This document shows positions 9,982-23,112 of a stretch of DNA of 64,000 nt, in pieces (position 1 is the first letter of the stretch; each line of letters starts with the position of its first letter). The DNA is from Allium sativum. Taxonomy: Eukaryota; Streptophyta; Magnoliopsida; Asparagales; Amaryllidaceae. The translations under genes and the position numbers were made by a program. Below the pieces are notes generated by a model. It ran no database searches and was not told the origin of the DNA. It saw nothing but the letters and a program-made list of their open reading frames with translations. The stretch is from the NCBI GenBank assembly GCA_030737875.1, contig CM060923.1, positions 37,254,501 to 37,318,500 on the forward strand, read 5' to 3'.

Positions 9982-12900
9982 GACGACCCGAACTTCCCCG
10001 TAAAGGAAAGCCTGGATTGAGTTGAGAACACGACAAATCAGAATGCAAACAGAAGAACAATTCATTTCTTATTACAACAATTTACATCAGAGTACAAGAA
10101 TATATAGAGTATGAATAAATATTATACATCAGAAAAATATCAAAGATTTAAAATACATCATATAGTAGCAGAAAATAATACATAACAATACATAACACAA
10201 CTGAAGGGAATATACGGATACAGAGCGTTCCAAATATAACTCCAGCTGTAAACCAGGATCCTGTGAATATAATATCTACAAAACCAAAACTACTAGTTGC
10301 CCGTGTGGAAAATAGGGCAACCAGAGTTTAGGTTAAAAACAATAAACTCCAGGTTAGTCATATGATTGGTGTGAGAACTAAAACGGTTATTTAAAACTTT
10401 ACTTAAAAATCAAATATATCATGGGATCACGCTGTATAACATAGAACGGGTTTCCTCCCAAGAATACAGTGTATATAACAAAATAGTGCAATGATTTTTG
10501 AAAAAATGAAGCTATTATAAGGCTCAGGTCCCATCACACAATGCAACGCAAGACGGAGGATAGAGTTTACCTTATAGTAGCCAAACATGCTTGGCACGTT
10601 TAAAACAAATCACTTTGATATTATTATAAGTGCATAGTGTATAAAATTACTTCAAATATAAATGTATCAATCATAGACGACATTAGCGTCCCATGCCACT
10701 ATGTCACCAATAGTATACAACTAAAACCGTAAAATATCATATTAGAAGTTGGATTTCCATCTGTGAACCAAGGCAAGGGATCTTCCTTACTGCTTCTAGA
10801 CAATCTAGCCCATGTCTCAGGATCCAGACTCAGGTGGGCCCTTGGGTCATCAGGGCCTGTCCACACGGAGTGGATTAAAATGCCTGAACCGTGCGTTTCC
10901 CCGCCCTATGAGGCGTAAATGAGCCAGGTGACTCAATATCCATCGGGTCCGTAGTAACCGATATCTCCGGGGTGCCTAGCTAACCATTATCCACATAAGT
11001 AAAACGTCTAGGCTTGCAAAATTCTAATACCACTCCTAGCTAGAAGGAAACGCATGTCCTCCCCAAGGTCCTCTCCCATTTCTGGTTCACACCGGGGTGT
11101 GAGTCTCACGAATTAACGATATACAGAAAGCTATGCTATATTAAACCCGTGCTTTGATCATTAACCACAAGACTCTGCTTTTCAACAGAAGCCTTGATCA
11201 TTTGCATCTTCGCATGCCACACTGACAATTCATGCTGTGCGACTGATGTCTATCGATATATAACCTCTGAGCTTGTACGTCTCAGAGAAGGGTGTTAAGA
11301 AGAGAATAAATTCTCCGCCACCAAGCAGATATATATTTAATAGAGATCAATCAACACGGAACGAAATCCATTGTCAGACACACATCCATTTACAAGTTTG
11401 TTCTAGGTCTGAACAAAACCGGAGGCACCTTATTCCTCGTCCCATATGTCCAATACAGGAGAGAGGTCCTCGCATATCCGGTCGATCTCCAAGTACGTTT
11501 GGACGATCACCACTTATTACCTTGTCTTGGGAGTACAGTCCAATTAAGACATCAGTAATCATCCAAATGATGTGAAGACCTCCGGTCTTCAACCATCGTC
11601 TTCTTCGTCGAATCAATTATTCAGAATGTGTATAAACCCAACCTTTTCGAATAACTCGCGTATATTATAAACAAGTGCTATAAAACACAACATACGCCTC
11701 ATTCCAATTCTGAATATTCTTTTATTTAAATATTCATATCCTTTAGGAAAGGTTCCCATTAATTTTATTGAAGATAAATTCTTTAATCTTCCTTTGGATA
11801 TTTATTTAAAACCAAATAAAGGTTTATCCAAACTAGTCGGGATTAGCGAACCTTACCGAAGTAACCATTTGTTATATTTCCCAGTCCTAACCTATTCGTC
11901 CCATGAGAAAAACTGGGAATACTTCATATCTAACACCATGGTGTTATCGGTAAAAATAATTACCATTTCGCGTTCAAATCTAATTAAAGTTTTAACTATC
12001 GCTTGGAGCAAAACAGGTGGTACTCCATTCTCGATCATTTCATGAATTTGATAATCTAAATTATCACATTCTTATCCCAATCTAATTAAAGATTCATTAA
12101 TACTCCATTTAGTTTTAATCAATGATTATTCAAATCCAGGAAATAAATCTTGTCTTTAACTAGGTTAAAGAACTAATGTCATTTAAAACACAGCTCTCGA
12201 TAAACCCAAAATCACATCCCATTAATCATGGAATCTTCACGGAAAACAGATCAATATATATAATCGATATCAATTTCCGTATCCGACTAATAATATAAAT
12301 TGAATAACGACAAAGCCTTTTAAATTCCATATATATTAACAGTCTTCCTCCACAGAAGCTCATTTCGATTATTATCAAATCGAATTCCATTCAATTCCAA
12401 TTTATTATATTAAATTGGAAAACTTTACTTTGGAAAATTTCCATTATATCTTAGTTAAAAGATTTATGAATTCCAAATCACATTTCACTGTAAATCGGGT
12501 TAAAGAACGAATGTTGTTAAAAACACAGTTCACCATAACCCAATTCACATTCCATTTTATTCCAATTATTAAATATAATTGGAAACTAACAATCTTAATT
12601 AAAAGATTTATTCTCTTCACACGGGGTTCAAGAACGGTGTTGCTGAAGACACCGTTCACGACAAACCCAAAATCCAATTCTTTTATTCAATTCCAATTAA
12701 ATATTAATTAATTGGAAAATTTCACTAAATCTTAATGAAAAGATTTATTCTTTCCCAGCTGGGTTTAAGAACGGTGTTACTTAAGACACCATTCACGACA
12801 AACACAAAATCCCATTTGATATTAAATACAAGGCTCTGAGTAGAAAATATATCGGCTTATACTCAATATCAAATTCTACAACCAACAATTATCGTATTGG

Positions 12901-15900
12901 AAATAACGATACAAATATATCTTTCAAATTTACATAAAAATATATGTATAATCATGAAATCCGGCATCGAAATATTCCAAGGATAATTTTGATTCAAATC
13001 CATTCCAATACATATGTTGGAAATCTTGGTTATTTTTAAAACCATTTCAAATCCAATTTATTTATTTAAAAATATCGGATTATAAGTCTAGTTCATAACT
13101 AGTTCATTTTGATAAAAATATATTTTTATCTCTACAAACATGGAAATTTTCACCCTAATTCTTTCCAAATCATTTATTATGATTTTACACAAATTATTGA
13201 TATTTTTAATAATTTTATCAAGGCCCGTATCGGCGATTTCCATAAATGGTCATCAAACTTAACTTACAGCGACCTTTTCCAAATTTTATTTGGACATAAT
13301 TCCAAATCCAACCATTAGATTTCAAATCTCTTTTATTCGTTGGAAAGCTCTTTTTGATACGAACCCAATGGTTCCGGTTTTAGGAGAATCCGACGGTCGG
13401 ATCTCCCGTAATATCAATTCGAAGTCAATGGTCGAAATTCGCGAACTTCCGCGGCGCGACGCATCCTACGGAGGTCATTAAATATATATAATATATATAT
13501 TTCGTCGACTTCCATCTAAAACGTATTTTATAAATTGTTTTAAATTCGTTTTCAAAACGATTTCAACTTCATATTCAATTTTAAATCAAAATTTAATATT
13601 CCATAACATAAATATATAAATGATAATATTTTCAAAACATTAGATTTTGAAATCACTTCCATTTTGATATTCATTATAAAAATGAATAAAATCGATATAA
13701 ATATCGTTCACGTTTAAATGACATTAATCTAATCAACACGACTTCATATATTTAAATATTTTCGTGTCCATCCAAAATCAAACATCAAAATCATATTTTG
13801 ATCCATTACTGAATATTATTTTAAAATATTAATTATTTTAAAATATTAATTACTCGTCATTTCAAACTATTCGTTAATTTAAAATATTCGTTCTTTCCAA
13901 ATTGGAATCAGACAAAGTCAATTACCATATAATTTTATTTATATGGATTTCATATACACGTGTACACAACCATAAGCAAACACCGTCAACTATCATCCGG
14001 AGTGCAATTTACAACTGTACAAGTGTTAAAAATAAATAATTAACGCTCATTACAGCCTGTCAACCCATCGAATGACATACAACTAAATATCGGGATTAGT
14101 GTATATCAAATATCATCCCAACACCCGTGTGGGGTTTTCAAACAACACATACTGAACATTATTTGTGTCATTGGGAGATGTGTAAAATTTATTGTCCCAA
14201 TCCATATCAGTCAAATGGGTGTACATAAACAAATCGTCCGATTTGTAAATGAATATTTATTTTTATTCATATACACATTAAAAATTATATTTTTAACTAT
14301 AAAATATTTATTTCAACACATGAATAATTTATTATCCATTTCACATTACAAACACAATCAATTTCCGCAACACAATACAATCAAACAAGTCGTCCATGGT
14401 CTGTGGACGACGGTCTCAGGAGCTACTAAGCCCCGTCTGCATCCTAGTATATATTTAACTAGAAAAATAATTAGAGTGAGAAGTTCTTACCTTTGGGATC
14501 CACTTCTCCATTCTTTATTTCTGAACGGTTCGAATTTGGATTTGATTCCAGTCGGTTCCATCGCAATCTGTTTCACACGATTTTTATATTAAAAATCACA
14601 TTTTTATTCCAATGCTATAAAAATTTCATTTTTCTTGCGCTATTCATATAACAAAAATTATATTTTTGTATTGATGTTTATTTTATAAAAATCATATTTT
14701 TATAACTCAGTTTTCAATATAAAAATCATATTTTTATTTGTTCACTTTCAATATAAAAATCATATTTTTATTCAATGAAAAATCTTATTTTCCTACAATG
14801 AATTTTTTTATTTTTCTAATCTAAGAAATCATATTTTCTATTTACAAAGAAATCATATATTTAAATTCAATGAAATCGTATTTTTATAACGCTATTATGT
14901 GTATAAAAATCATATTTTTCTCTAGCTAATATATATATATATATATCCTATTTTCATACTATGTTTATATCTTATTTTTATAACTAGAAAGAAACAACGC
15001 TATTTTTATATTTTAAACCAAATGCTAATTTTATTTTTTAAAACAAATGCTAATTTTATTTTTCAAAATAATGCTATTTATATTTAAAAACAATTCTATT
15101 TTTATTTTTATCACAAACAATGTTCTTCATATTTTCAAAACAACGTTATTTATATTTTCAAAACAATGTTATTTGTATTTTCAAAACAGTGTTATTTCTA
15201 TTTTCAAAACAATTTTATTTATATTAAGTTAATTTAAATAAAAACTCGCTGTCCTCTTTCTTTTCTGGTCTATTCCATCGTGTAGTGCTTGGCTCCACGA
15301 TCCCAAGCACTCAGTTTCATGCGATTTCGTTTCTGTTTGCAAAAGTTATTGCAATTTTAATATTAACAACATTTATAAACTAATTAATTATTAATTATAA
15401 TTATACTTAAGGTTAATTACCTTCCTCCCGCTATCGTTCGTTACTAAACAACGCTGACCCAAAACCCTCGATCCAAAAACCACCACGGTGCCACCAAACG
15501 ATGAAGCCGGAAGTTGATCAGACCTCGCAACGAGGAGCGCCAGAGCACCCCCTCCCCACGCCGGCGGTGACGTCCCACTCGGTGGGCCCAGGACCCACGA
15601 AACTCGCCTCGTACGGTGGTATCTTGAGCACCGATTTCTCACAATTCACGAGATGATAATCAGTCTCGACCGTTGGATTTGAAGTTCTCTCCATGCTCTA
15701 CCATTTTCCCTTAGAAGATTTCTTGAATCAGCTTGTAGATTTGAAGATCGAAAGGGAAATGTTTCGGAGCAGTTTCCACGTTGATCGCTCCTGAAGGCGG
15801 CGAAATTTTAGGGAAAAGTAAATTAGGTTTAGAAATTTTTTCCATTGGCCCACATATATCATATATATATATTTAATTATTTTAATTTGTTATTTAACTG

Positions 15901-16767
15901 TTTAATGCCACAAACTCCAAATCAAACCAACGACTGTCGCCCCTAGCTAAATACCCCCATCCCGGACATAATGGGATATGTTTCGTAAGCCAATCCAGCC
16001 GTTACGATCAGTTTTTCTTTAAATTAAATTATAAATCAATATATATTGAATTTGAACATACATTTTAAATTACCGGGGCCACATACGGACTCCCAAAATT
16101 CGCGAAAAATAAATCTAGCTATATTTTGATTATACGGTCCTAACAACACTAATTTCGTCGAATTTGGAGATCGTTTGAAAAATAGCCATTTTCTAGTCGA
16201 TCCAATTCAAATTTAAATTACCAAACATATTTAAATTTACTGCGCTCACATATTAATTCCAAAAATTATGAAATTTGAAACTTGGCAATAATTTGACTTT
16301 CCGTATCCAACAAAAGTGGTCTCGTCGAAAACGGAGGTCGTTTGCAAAATCGCTATTTTTAAGGGCTATATATTATATAAATTCCATAGCTACTATTCTG
16401 AATTTTCAATTGGACATAACTTTTTTTATTCCCGTTATGAAATCTGGATTTTTCACATTCGTTAGAAAGATATTTTCAAACAGATTCAAATATTTCTGGT
16501 TTACTAAAATCCCGGTTATTTTATATCCTGTACATTCATTTGAAATTTAAAATCGAATTTTCAAACTACTACGCCATTTCCAATTCCTTTTATAATTAAA
16601 ATAAATATTTATATTCTAATTTCAATTCAAACAAATATATACGTTCTAATTCTTTTCAAAATAAATTTCTAGCTGTTATTTAAAAAAAATCATTTTAAAT
16701 ATTCAAAATTCATTAAAATTGCCGAAATAAAAAAATTAAATTGGTTCTGATTTTCCGGGTTGTTACA
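9982..16767 (-). mobile_element. 5' LTR of element B (about 6.8 kb)
   Basis: On the minus strand it begins TGTAACAACCCGG (16767) and ends TCGGGTCGTCA (9982), next to a primer site. The 16767 boundary is confirmed by 30721, where the same LTR type begins with TGACAACCTAG and stays collinear for 1.8 kb; 11465-14846 is confirmed by 6008-9413. The left 1.5 kb (9982-11464) has no second copy here, so its membership rests on the primer-site boundary. Unusually long for an LTR; unseen nested insertions could inflate it. A GC-richer island lies at about 15420-15640. No credible gene is seen. Confidence 0.75.
14580..15240. repeat. AT-rich palindromic tandem repeats in B LTR
   Basis: Many units of the form ATAAAAATCATATTTTTAT, each near-palindromic, grade into TTTTCAAAACAATG-type units (about 15040-15220). 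The first kind recurs at 9160-9420 in the other B LTR. Confidence 0.75.
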
Positions 16768-16877
16768 ATATCAATTAAGTTCACTTAATAATTTTTATTA
16801 ACCTTGCATTTATCCATTGTTATCCAAAATCAACATTAAATTTAATATAAATTAACGCAAAATCTCGGGATGTTACA
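16768..16877 (-). mobile_element. Fragment of another LTR hosting B
   Basis: After B ends at 16767, 110 AT-rich bases end in CTCGGGATGTTACA. Reversed, that reads TGTAACATCCCGAG, the start of a gypsy LTR of a different subfamily. B appears to have landed about 110 bases inside this LTR; the remainder would lie beyond B's other end, outside the window. Confidence 0.6.
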
Positions 16878-19800
16878 ACTAAAGATGGAAGAGATGATGG
16901 AAGATGCGAAGGGATAATGGATGGATGAATTTGTCGTCGTCCTTCTGTTGTTTCTTAAAATACGTAAAATTTTAAGAAGTTGTTTTTTGTTTTGTGTGTT
17001 TACTTCGTTTTGTAAAACGATCGTTTTTCATGAAATGTGTGCTGCGTCATTTGTACTTTCATATTTATGAAAACCAAAAACTAAAAAACAGAAACCAAAC
17101 GCACCTGGAATTTTCATGATTTTTATTAAGAAAGTTTTTGTCTACATTCTTTTTTGTTAAAGTTTTTTCTTCGAAAAAAAGAAGGATACATAAAAAATGA
17201 TTTTAATACTGTTTGCACAAGAAATTGAGATAGTAATCAAACCAACCATTAGGGAAGTTTGCCTACTGTGGGAGCCTAATCAGTTTCATCTGAAGCCAAA
17301 AACACACGTCCACTTTCTTTTACGTGATTTTTTCTTCGACTGTTCTCCTCTAAATAATTCATCCCGATGAATCTCTCTCCAATTTTCCTCTCTTAAATCA
17401 GGAATTAGACGACTTAAAGATCCGACCAATGTTTCTCTCCTATTTCTCAAATCATTGTGGATTTTCTCCAATTTTTTACCATTCGTTTTTGAGATCGTAA
17501 CTTCAAACTTATAAGATCAAATTCCAAATTAAAGATCCAAAAGCATAAAATCTAATTTTGGACCCAGAAAAATCAAATTGAAATTCAATAGTCAAATCCC
17601 AAAGTTGGAAGGATGATTCGGGGCTGCGATGCTTTGGTTGTTGTAGGTTTGAGCTTGGATTTGTGGGTATTGTGTCTCATGTCCAAAGCATTAATTTTCC
17701 ATACCATAAGTCTCCAAGCTCCATATCATGATTAACCAGACCTTATGTCAGATTTAGATGATCCTCAATATTGAAAATCAACGGTTTTCTTTTGCAAAGT
17801 GGTTTTAAAATCTAAGTTTCAAAAGCCTACGGTTCTCTCAAATCATCATTGACTTCGTGGATTTGGTAGGAGAGGGTCTTTCGGGATGCCATTGAAAATC
17901 TAGTATCCATGAATCTAATTAGTAATGTTTTTGGTAAGTTACGAAATTCCCGTTTTTTGTTTTATTGACAGATTTTTCTGCTTTTGATCTAGATTTAAGC
18001 GTATTTTTTGATAAATTGAACTACATCTTTGTTGTTTAGTGAAATATGATTACTGAGTATAGAGGTTGAACCATTTTAATGTAGAAGTGTAGATTGAGAA
18101 ACCAGATAACCTGATATGTTGTATTAGGCTTTGTAAAAGTTTGTTTGTGATGTTTTTATAAATAATTATCATAATCAATATTTTATTGAGAAAAATGGCA
18201 ATATTTTCGTTTGTTTTCCATCAAATTAATTTGATGGTTTAACATCCCGTCAAATTTGACCATTTAAGTTGTTAAATTAAACTAAATTATTGAATTTAAA
18301 ATGGTTTTTAAATAAAATTATGATGTTACTAATAAAATTTATTAATTTCTACTGAAAGATTGATTGAATTTAATGTGTGCATTCTGGATGAAATAAATAC
18401 ATACATGTATATATCTTTGTTTATCGTCTTTAATTCTTTCCTTATTTATTCAAAATGTAATTTTTAGGAATTCAGAATGTGGGATTACATTTCCAATTAA
18501 ACCTTCATTAGTTAATTTAATTTGCAATATTAATTACATATTCATTTCATTTCTTTATATATTTATTTATTTCCCTTCATTCCATTTTCACGCTTGCATG
18601 TGTTTCTTGTCCCATCATAGAAAAATGTTTGGACATCTTTAGTAATAATCGGAATAGGTTTGGTATCACACTTTTTTGGTGTACAACTGAACTGACGAAA
18701 ATGCCTTTTACTTAATTATTCTTCCACAATTAAAAGGAAGGGGCAATGAATGTCATTTAACTACCTTAACATTTCGTAGAACTGTTAAATTTATGTTCAA
18801 AACCCATATTAAGCATAAATTTATTCATTTTGGCACTCGATGTTGATTGGAATGGAAATTTTTATTATTTTGGAAGATATTACATCATCATTAATTACCT
18901 AACCAATAAAAATTGTTAATAATTAGAATAGGTTTGGTGTCACAATTTTTTGGTGCATACCTAAACTGACGAAAATGCCCTTTACTTAATTATTCTTCCA
19001 CAATTAAAAGGAAGGGGTAGTGAATGTCATTTAACTAACTTAACATTTCCTAAAACTGTTGAAACCCATATTTAGCATAAATTTATCCATTTTGGCATTC
19101 AATTTTCAATGGAATAGAAACTGTTATTATTTTGGAACATATTACATCATCGTTAATTACCTGACTAATAAAAATTGTAATTATTTTGGAGAAAATGCAA
19201 AAGTATTCAAATTATCTCAACTTTACAACTTGCATATTCACACTCTTGATTCTCATATTTATGTGGACCACAATATTCAAATTTTCCACTGAATGTTTCA
19301 TTGCTTATTTTATTTGTCATAGATATAAAATTGATTGTCATTTTATTTATTGCCATTGTTATATTTAATGTTAATTCAGATATTGCAAATTTTTCTTAAC
19401 ATTTTTCATTGATTATTTCACTTCTTATTCTATTTGCCATAAATATAAAAACTTGACAATTGATACTATTAATTTTTATCAGTTAATTTATGAATGAAAC
19501 AAATTATTATACTTTAAGACTCACTCACTAATTCAATCAAACTCTTCCATCTTTCATCTCTTCTATGGTTGGTCTATGACTTTTTATATTAACATTACCA
19601 ATATTATTCACAACCACCTATTACCCTCTAATTAAAATTATTTAAAAAAAATGTGTTTATAAATAAATGTTGTAACGTTTATAAATAGGCAATTAATATA
19701 ATAGATTTCCCTTTCCATATTCAACGACAATTTGAATAGACATTCAAATTTGAATAATGACATTTATTATTGCGTGTTACAATACAAAATTAGTAATTAA

Positions 19801-20456
19801 TTTATAGTAGAATGTGCTAGTGGTACATTTAAATATCCCATGAATATTGCATTCTAGAATGTCCTACAGGGACATTTAGATATCTACCAATTCATGTTAT
19901 CTCATTCATATCTTCTCACGCTTCTTCTATTCACCTCACTTCTGTTATTGATCTCCACGTTTGCTTGAAAATGACCCATCTTCTCATTTATCTGCTTCGC
20001 CTGTAAGCTAGATATCATGATGCATTTTTTATACTACAGTTATGGATCTCTCAACAAAAAACGTACAGATTCTTCTCACTATTTTTTTTTTCATTTTACC
20101 AATCCATTTGAATAAAGGCTTTTGTTCACAACTTGCAGGGCTCTGGATATTTAGATCAAGGCATTGGTTTCCCTTGCTTTTGATTGAATTTTTTTTGTTT
20201 GAATTGTTAGCTTGACGCCTTTTGAAATGAAAACTGTCAATTAACAGTAAATTTTCAATTGTTTTCCATAATTTTTCCCACTTCTCCTCTTTACCTTTTT
20301 TTCTTTTTTTCATTTGTTTTATTTACTAGATTTACTAAATAAAATCATTTTAAATTATTTATATTATTTACTATTTTTTCAGTACGATGTGACAATTTAT
20401 TGATCATGTAATATTAGTACAAATAAATTTTCCTTTCATATGTAAGATACACAATG
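16878..20456. other. AT-rich DNA without recognisable genes
   Basis: About 3.6 kb with no LTR signature, conserved protein motif or RNA gene that I can recognise. It contains the 270-bp tandem duplication at 18644-19185 and a weaker 45-bp duplication near 19808-19900. It could be old, decayed repeat or non-transposon host DNA. Confidence 0.6.
18644..19185. repeat. Two-copy tandem duplication, unit about 270 bp
   Basis: 18644-18916 and 18917-19185 match: both contain GAATAGGTTTGGT, CTGACGAAAATGCC, CTTCCACAATTAAAAGGAAGG, GAATGTCATTTAACTA and TATTACATCATC in the same order, with substitutions and a short deletion in copy 2. Confidence 0.85.
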
Positions 20457-20841
20457 TGTAACGACCCGCATTCTACGCATCGGAAGATCGTAGAATATTT
20501 ATTTCTTTTTCTTAGTAAGTCGTATGGTCGTGTACTTTTGGGAAACGACTAGTAGGGTCATTTCCCATGTTCATGATTTTTGTCGATTTTTAAATGACCG
20601 TTTTGCCCCTAGTTGAACTTGTTTTGACCATAAATTTTGACTGGAAAGGAATTTCGACCTGAAACCACTTCCATTGGATCCGGATGATGGTTTACAATTC
20701 CGTAGAGTGGTCATATTAGCCAAACGGACTCACCGTTTGGGAGATATGGCTGAAACAAGTTTCAGATGGTGAAAAACAGCTTAATTGGGCTTAACCGGGT
20801 GATTAACAGCTAGGCCCAAAGGGGAATTTCGGGATTAGGAG

Positions 20842-20849
20842 TTTAAAAG
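20842..20849 (+). promoter_or_regulatory. TATA-like box of element E
   Basis: TTTAAAAG lies in the left part of the LTR, with no better TATA nearby. The repeat copy in the 3' LTR is at about 28094-28101. Transcription would start about 30 bases downstream, some 230 bases before the splice donor. Confidence 0.5.
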
Positions 20850-21490
20850 GGCCGTTAGGGTTTGGAGAATACCTTTTTCTCATTTTTCAGCCGTCACTAT
20901 TCATTCCTCTTAACCTAGCCATGGCCTCCACCCTCTAAATCTCTTCAAAACACCTCTTAATCACTTTCTAATTGAAGATTAGGCTTAGCAAACATCAAAT
21001 CAAGGAGTATTAGCACGAGAACCGAGGTAGAGCTGCTGTGTAAGATTGGGAACAGCGCCAAATCAGAGAATATTTCAGTTTTGGGGTTTTAGTGGTGGCA
21101 AAGGTGAGTGATTAGCTTGCTTTTACACTAATTACGGTTAATTATGGGTAATTAGTGAAGATTAGTGAATTTATACATTAATAAATTCTGGAAAAATTCC
21201 TAAAATTCTATAATGATGTTTTATGGCTCTGATAAAAATTTGGGCTAATTTGGATAAGTTTTGCTAATTGTATGCATAATCACGGTTAAGAAGGATTAAG
21301 GGGAAAACATGGGTTTTTGGGTATGTTTGATCTAAAGTATTTCATGTAAATGATGTTTTAATGTTTGTGATTGATTCTATATGTTTTTACTGCTGTTTGG
21401 AATGTTTTGTAATGTCATAGGAAGTTTATAATGGTTGAAAACGCCGTCGTTCGGCGAAAATAGCTTGCTGGAAAAAGTTGCAGATTTTCA

Positions 21491-21900
21491 GAACCGGTTA
21501 GGAAGAACACCCGATCCGAACCGGATAGGAGGAGGAGATCCGATCCGAACCGGATAGGAGGAGGAGATCCGATCCGAACCGGATAGGAGGAGTAGATCCG
21601 ATCTGAACCGAATAGAAGGAGGAGATCCGAACCGAACCGGATAGGAGGAGACACCCGAACCGAACCGGATAGGAGGAGACACCCGAACCGAATCGGATAG
21701 GAGGAGGAGATCCGATCCGAACCGAATAGAAGGAGGAGATCCGAACCGAACCGGATAGGAGGAGACACCCGAACCGAACCGGATAGGAGGAGGAGATCCG
21801 ACCCGAACCGGATAGAGGAGGAGACCCGAACCGAACCGGATAGGAGGAGGATGCCCGAACCGAACCGAATAGGAGGAAGAGACCCGAACCGAACCGAAGA
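21491..21900 (+). repeat. GA-rich minisatellite in E 5' LTR
   Basis: About fourteen units of roughly 23-33 bases, built from GATCCGAACCGGATAGGAGGAG, vary by GATCCGATCC, ACACCCGAACC and single-base changes. The top strand is almost all A, G and C. Its lack of stops on the minus strand produces three overlapping open frames that are not genes. Confidence 0.92.
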
Positions 21901-22977
21901 AGACCATAACCCGAGATGCAAAGGTAGTCCAAATGGGAAGTTTGTACCAAGGATTCAGATGGGAATCAACGAGTTAACTTCATGATTGGGCTTTGCTGCG
22001 GGACGTGTGCTAAGGGGCTGTCGATGTTTGTAACTTTGGATCACTATGTATAGGGGGTACGTGAACGGATTCAGGGCCACAGTGGTCTAGGTACGACTAA
22101 AAGAGCTATAGACCAATGAAGTGGGGTCATTTGTAAAGGTTTAGTCATGACTCCATGGGGTAAGCTTGGTGGTAGCAGTAGTTGTACAAGCCAAACTCCG
22201 TCACTACTTCTATGGGTCTAGTGGTTGAAAGCGGTATACATCGTATGCTTTATGCACTGAGTGAGAGATGTGAGGATGGTTGCCATGATTGAATTGTTTG
22301 CTATCCCTATGACATGCACACCCCCACCCCCGTATTTCTTTACACCATATGTTGATGGCACCTTAGAGTATTGTACAGTATGTAGTACTAACTCTTTGGT
22401 TGCAGGTCCAGGTTCAGGTATGGTTTAGTATACCTGTTATTGTTCTGTTTAGCTGCTTATCGCTCATACCAGACTTTTTGTCTGACCCAGAGTTTTATGT
22501 CTCTTCTTATTACTCTGGGTGCTCACACGAGTAGACTAGAGACAGGTTAGCTGGTGATGCACGGGTAGATGATCCGGAGACGAGCAGGAGGCTTCCACGT
22601 AATATATATATATATATAGTATTCTCCCTGTGTTGTCGAAGATCACTGCTTGGGCATTGGTGGTGCATCTTCCACTTTAGCTTTCTTTTGTTTAGAGACA
22701 GTAGATTTTGAAAAGTTGTAATAAGCTGTATTTGGATTTCTGCTGCTCTGATGTTGACATTTATTATTAGTTATCAGCTTATGCACTGTCTCACCTGTTT
22801 TATGTCAAGTATGTTATTATTATATTTTATTCCATGCGCTGTGAGACATTCTACAGGTTCCTTGATTAGTTCATTCTCTTCTTTCTTTTCTTATGACGAC
22901 CGTTCCGTGCCAGTTGGACATGTGTACAGCGCACACTTGGAGGAAGTGTCGGTTGGTGCGGGACGGGCCGTCACACT

Positions 22978-22990
22978 TGGTATCAGAGCT
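22978..22990 (+). other. Primer-binding site of E
   Basis: TGGTATCAGAGCT, two bases after the 5' LTR, complementary to plant initiator Met tRNA; an exact match. Confidence 0.93.
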
Positions 22991-23112
22991 CTAGGTTGCG
23001 TAGTTAACCAAGGGAAGTTATCAGGGAGAGATAATATACGTATACGAGAGAGCGTATTTGTGGTTATTTTGGTTTTCAAAAGCTATATATATATACTATT
23101 AGTAGTATAAGA

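Larger units (their letters stand above)
20457..22975 (+). mobile_element. 5' LTR of element E (2519 bp)
   Basis: It begins TGTAACGACC and ends GGCCGTCACA. It contains a TATA-like box (20842-20849), a perfect splice donor (AAAG|GTGAGTG, GT at 21104-21105), a purine-rich minisatellite (21491-21900), an (AT)n run near 22601-22618 and a near-complete match to 27709-30228. Confidence 0.96.

Noticed and set aside
15391..15642. 83-codon minus-strand frame in a GC-richer patch
   Set aside because: Within the B LTR; no homology or motif, and the frame is explained by local base composition.
17286..17471. 61-codon minus-strand frame rich in charged residues
   Set aside because: Too short, no domain, no partner exon or conservation visible.
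21415..21950. Three overlapping minus-strand frames (139-168 codons) of GSVRVSSSYPVR-like repeats, and their twins at 28667-29197
   Set aside because: They are translations of a non-coding minisatellite inside an LTR. All three frames are open only because the repeat unit lacks stops on that strand.
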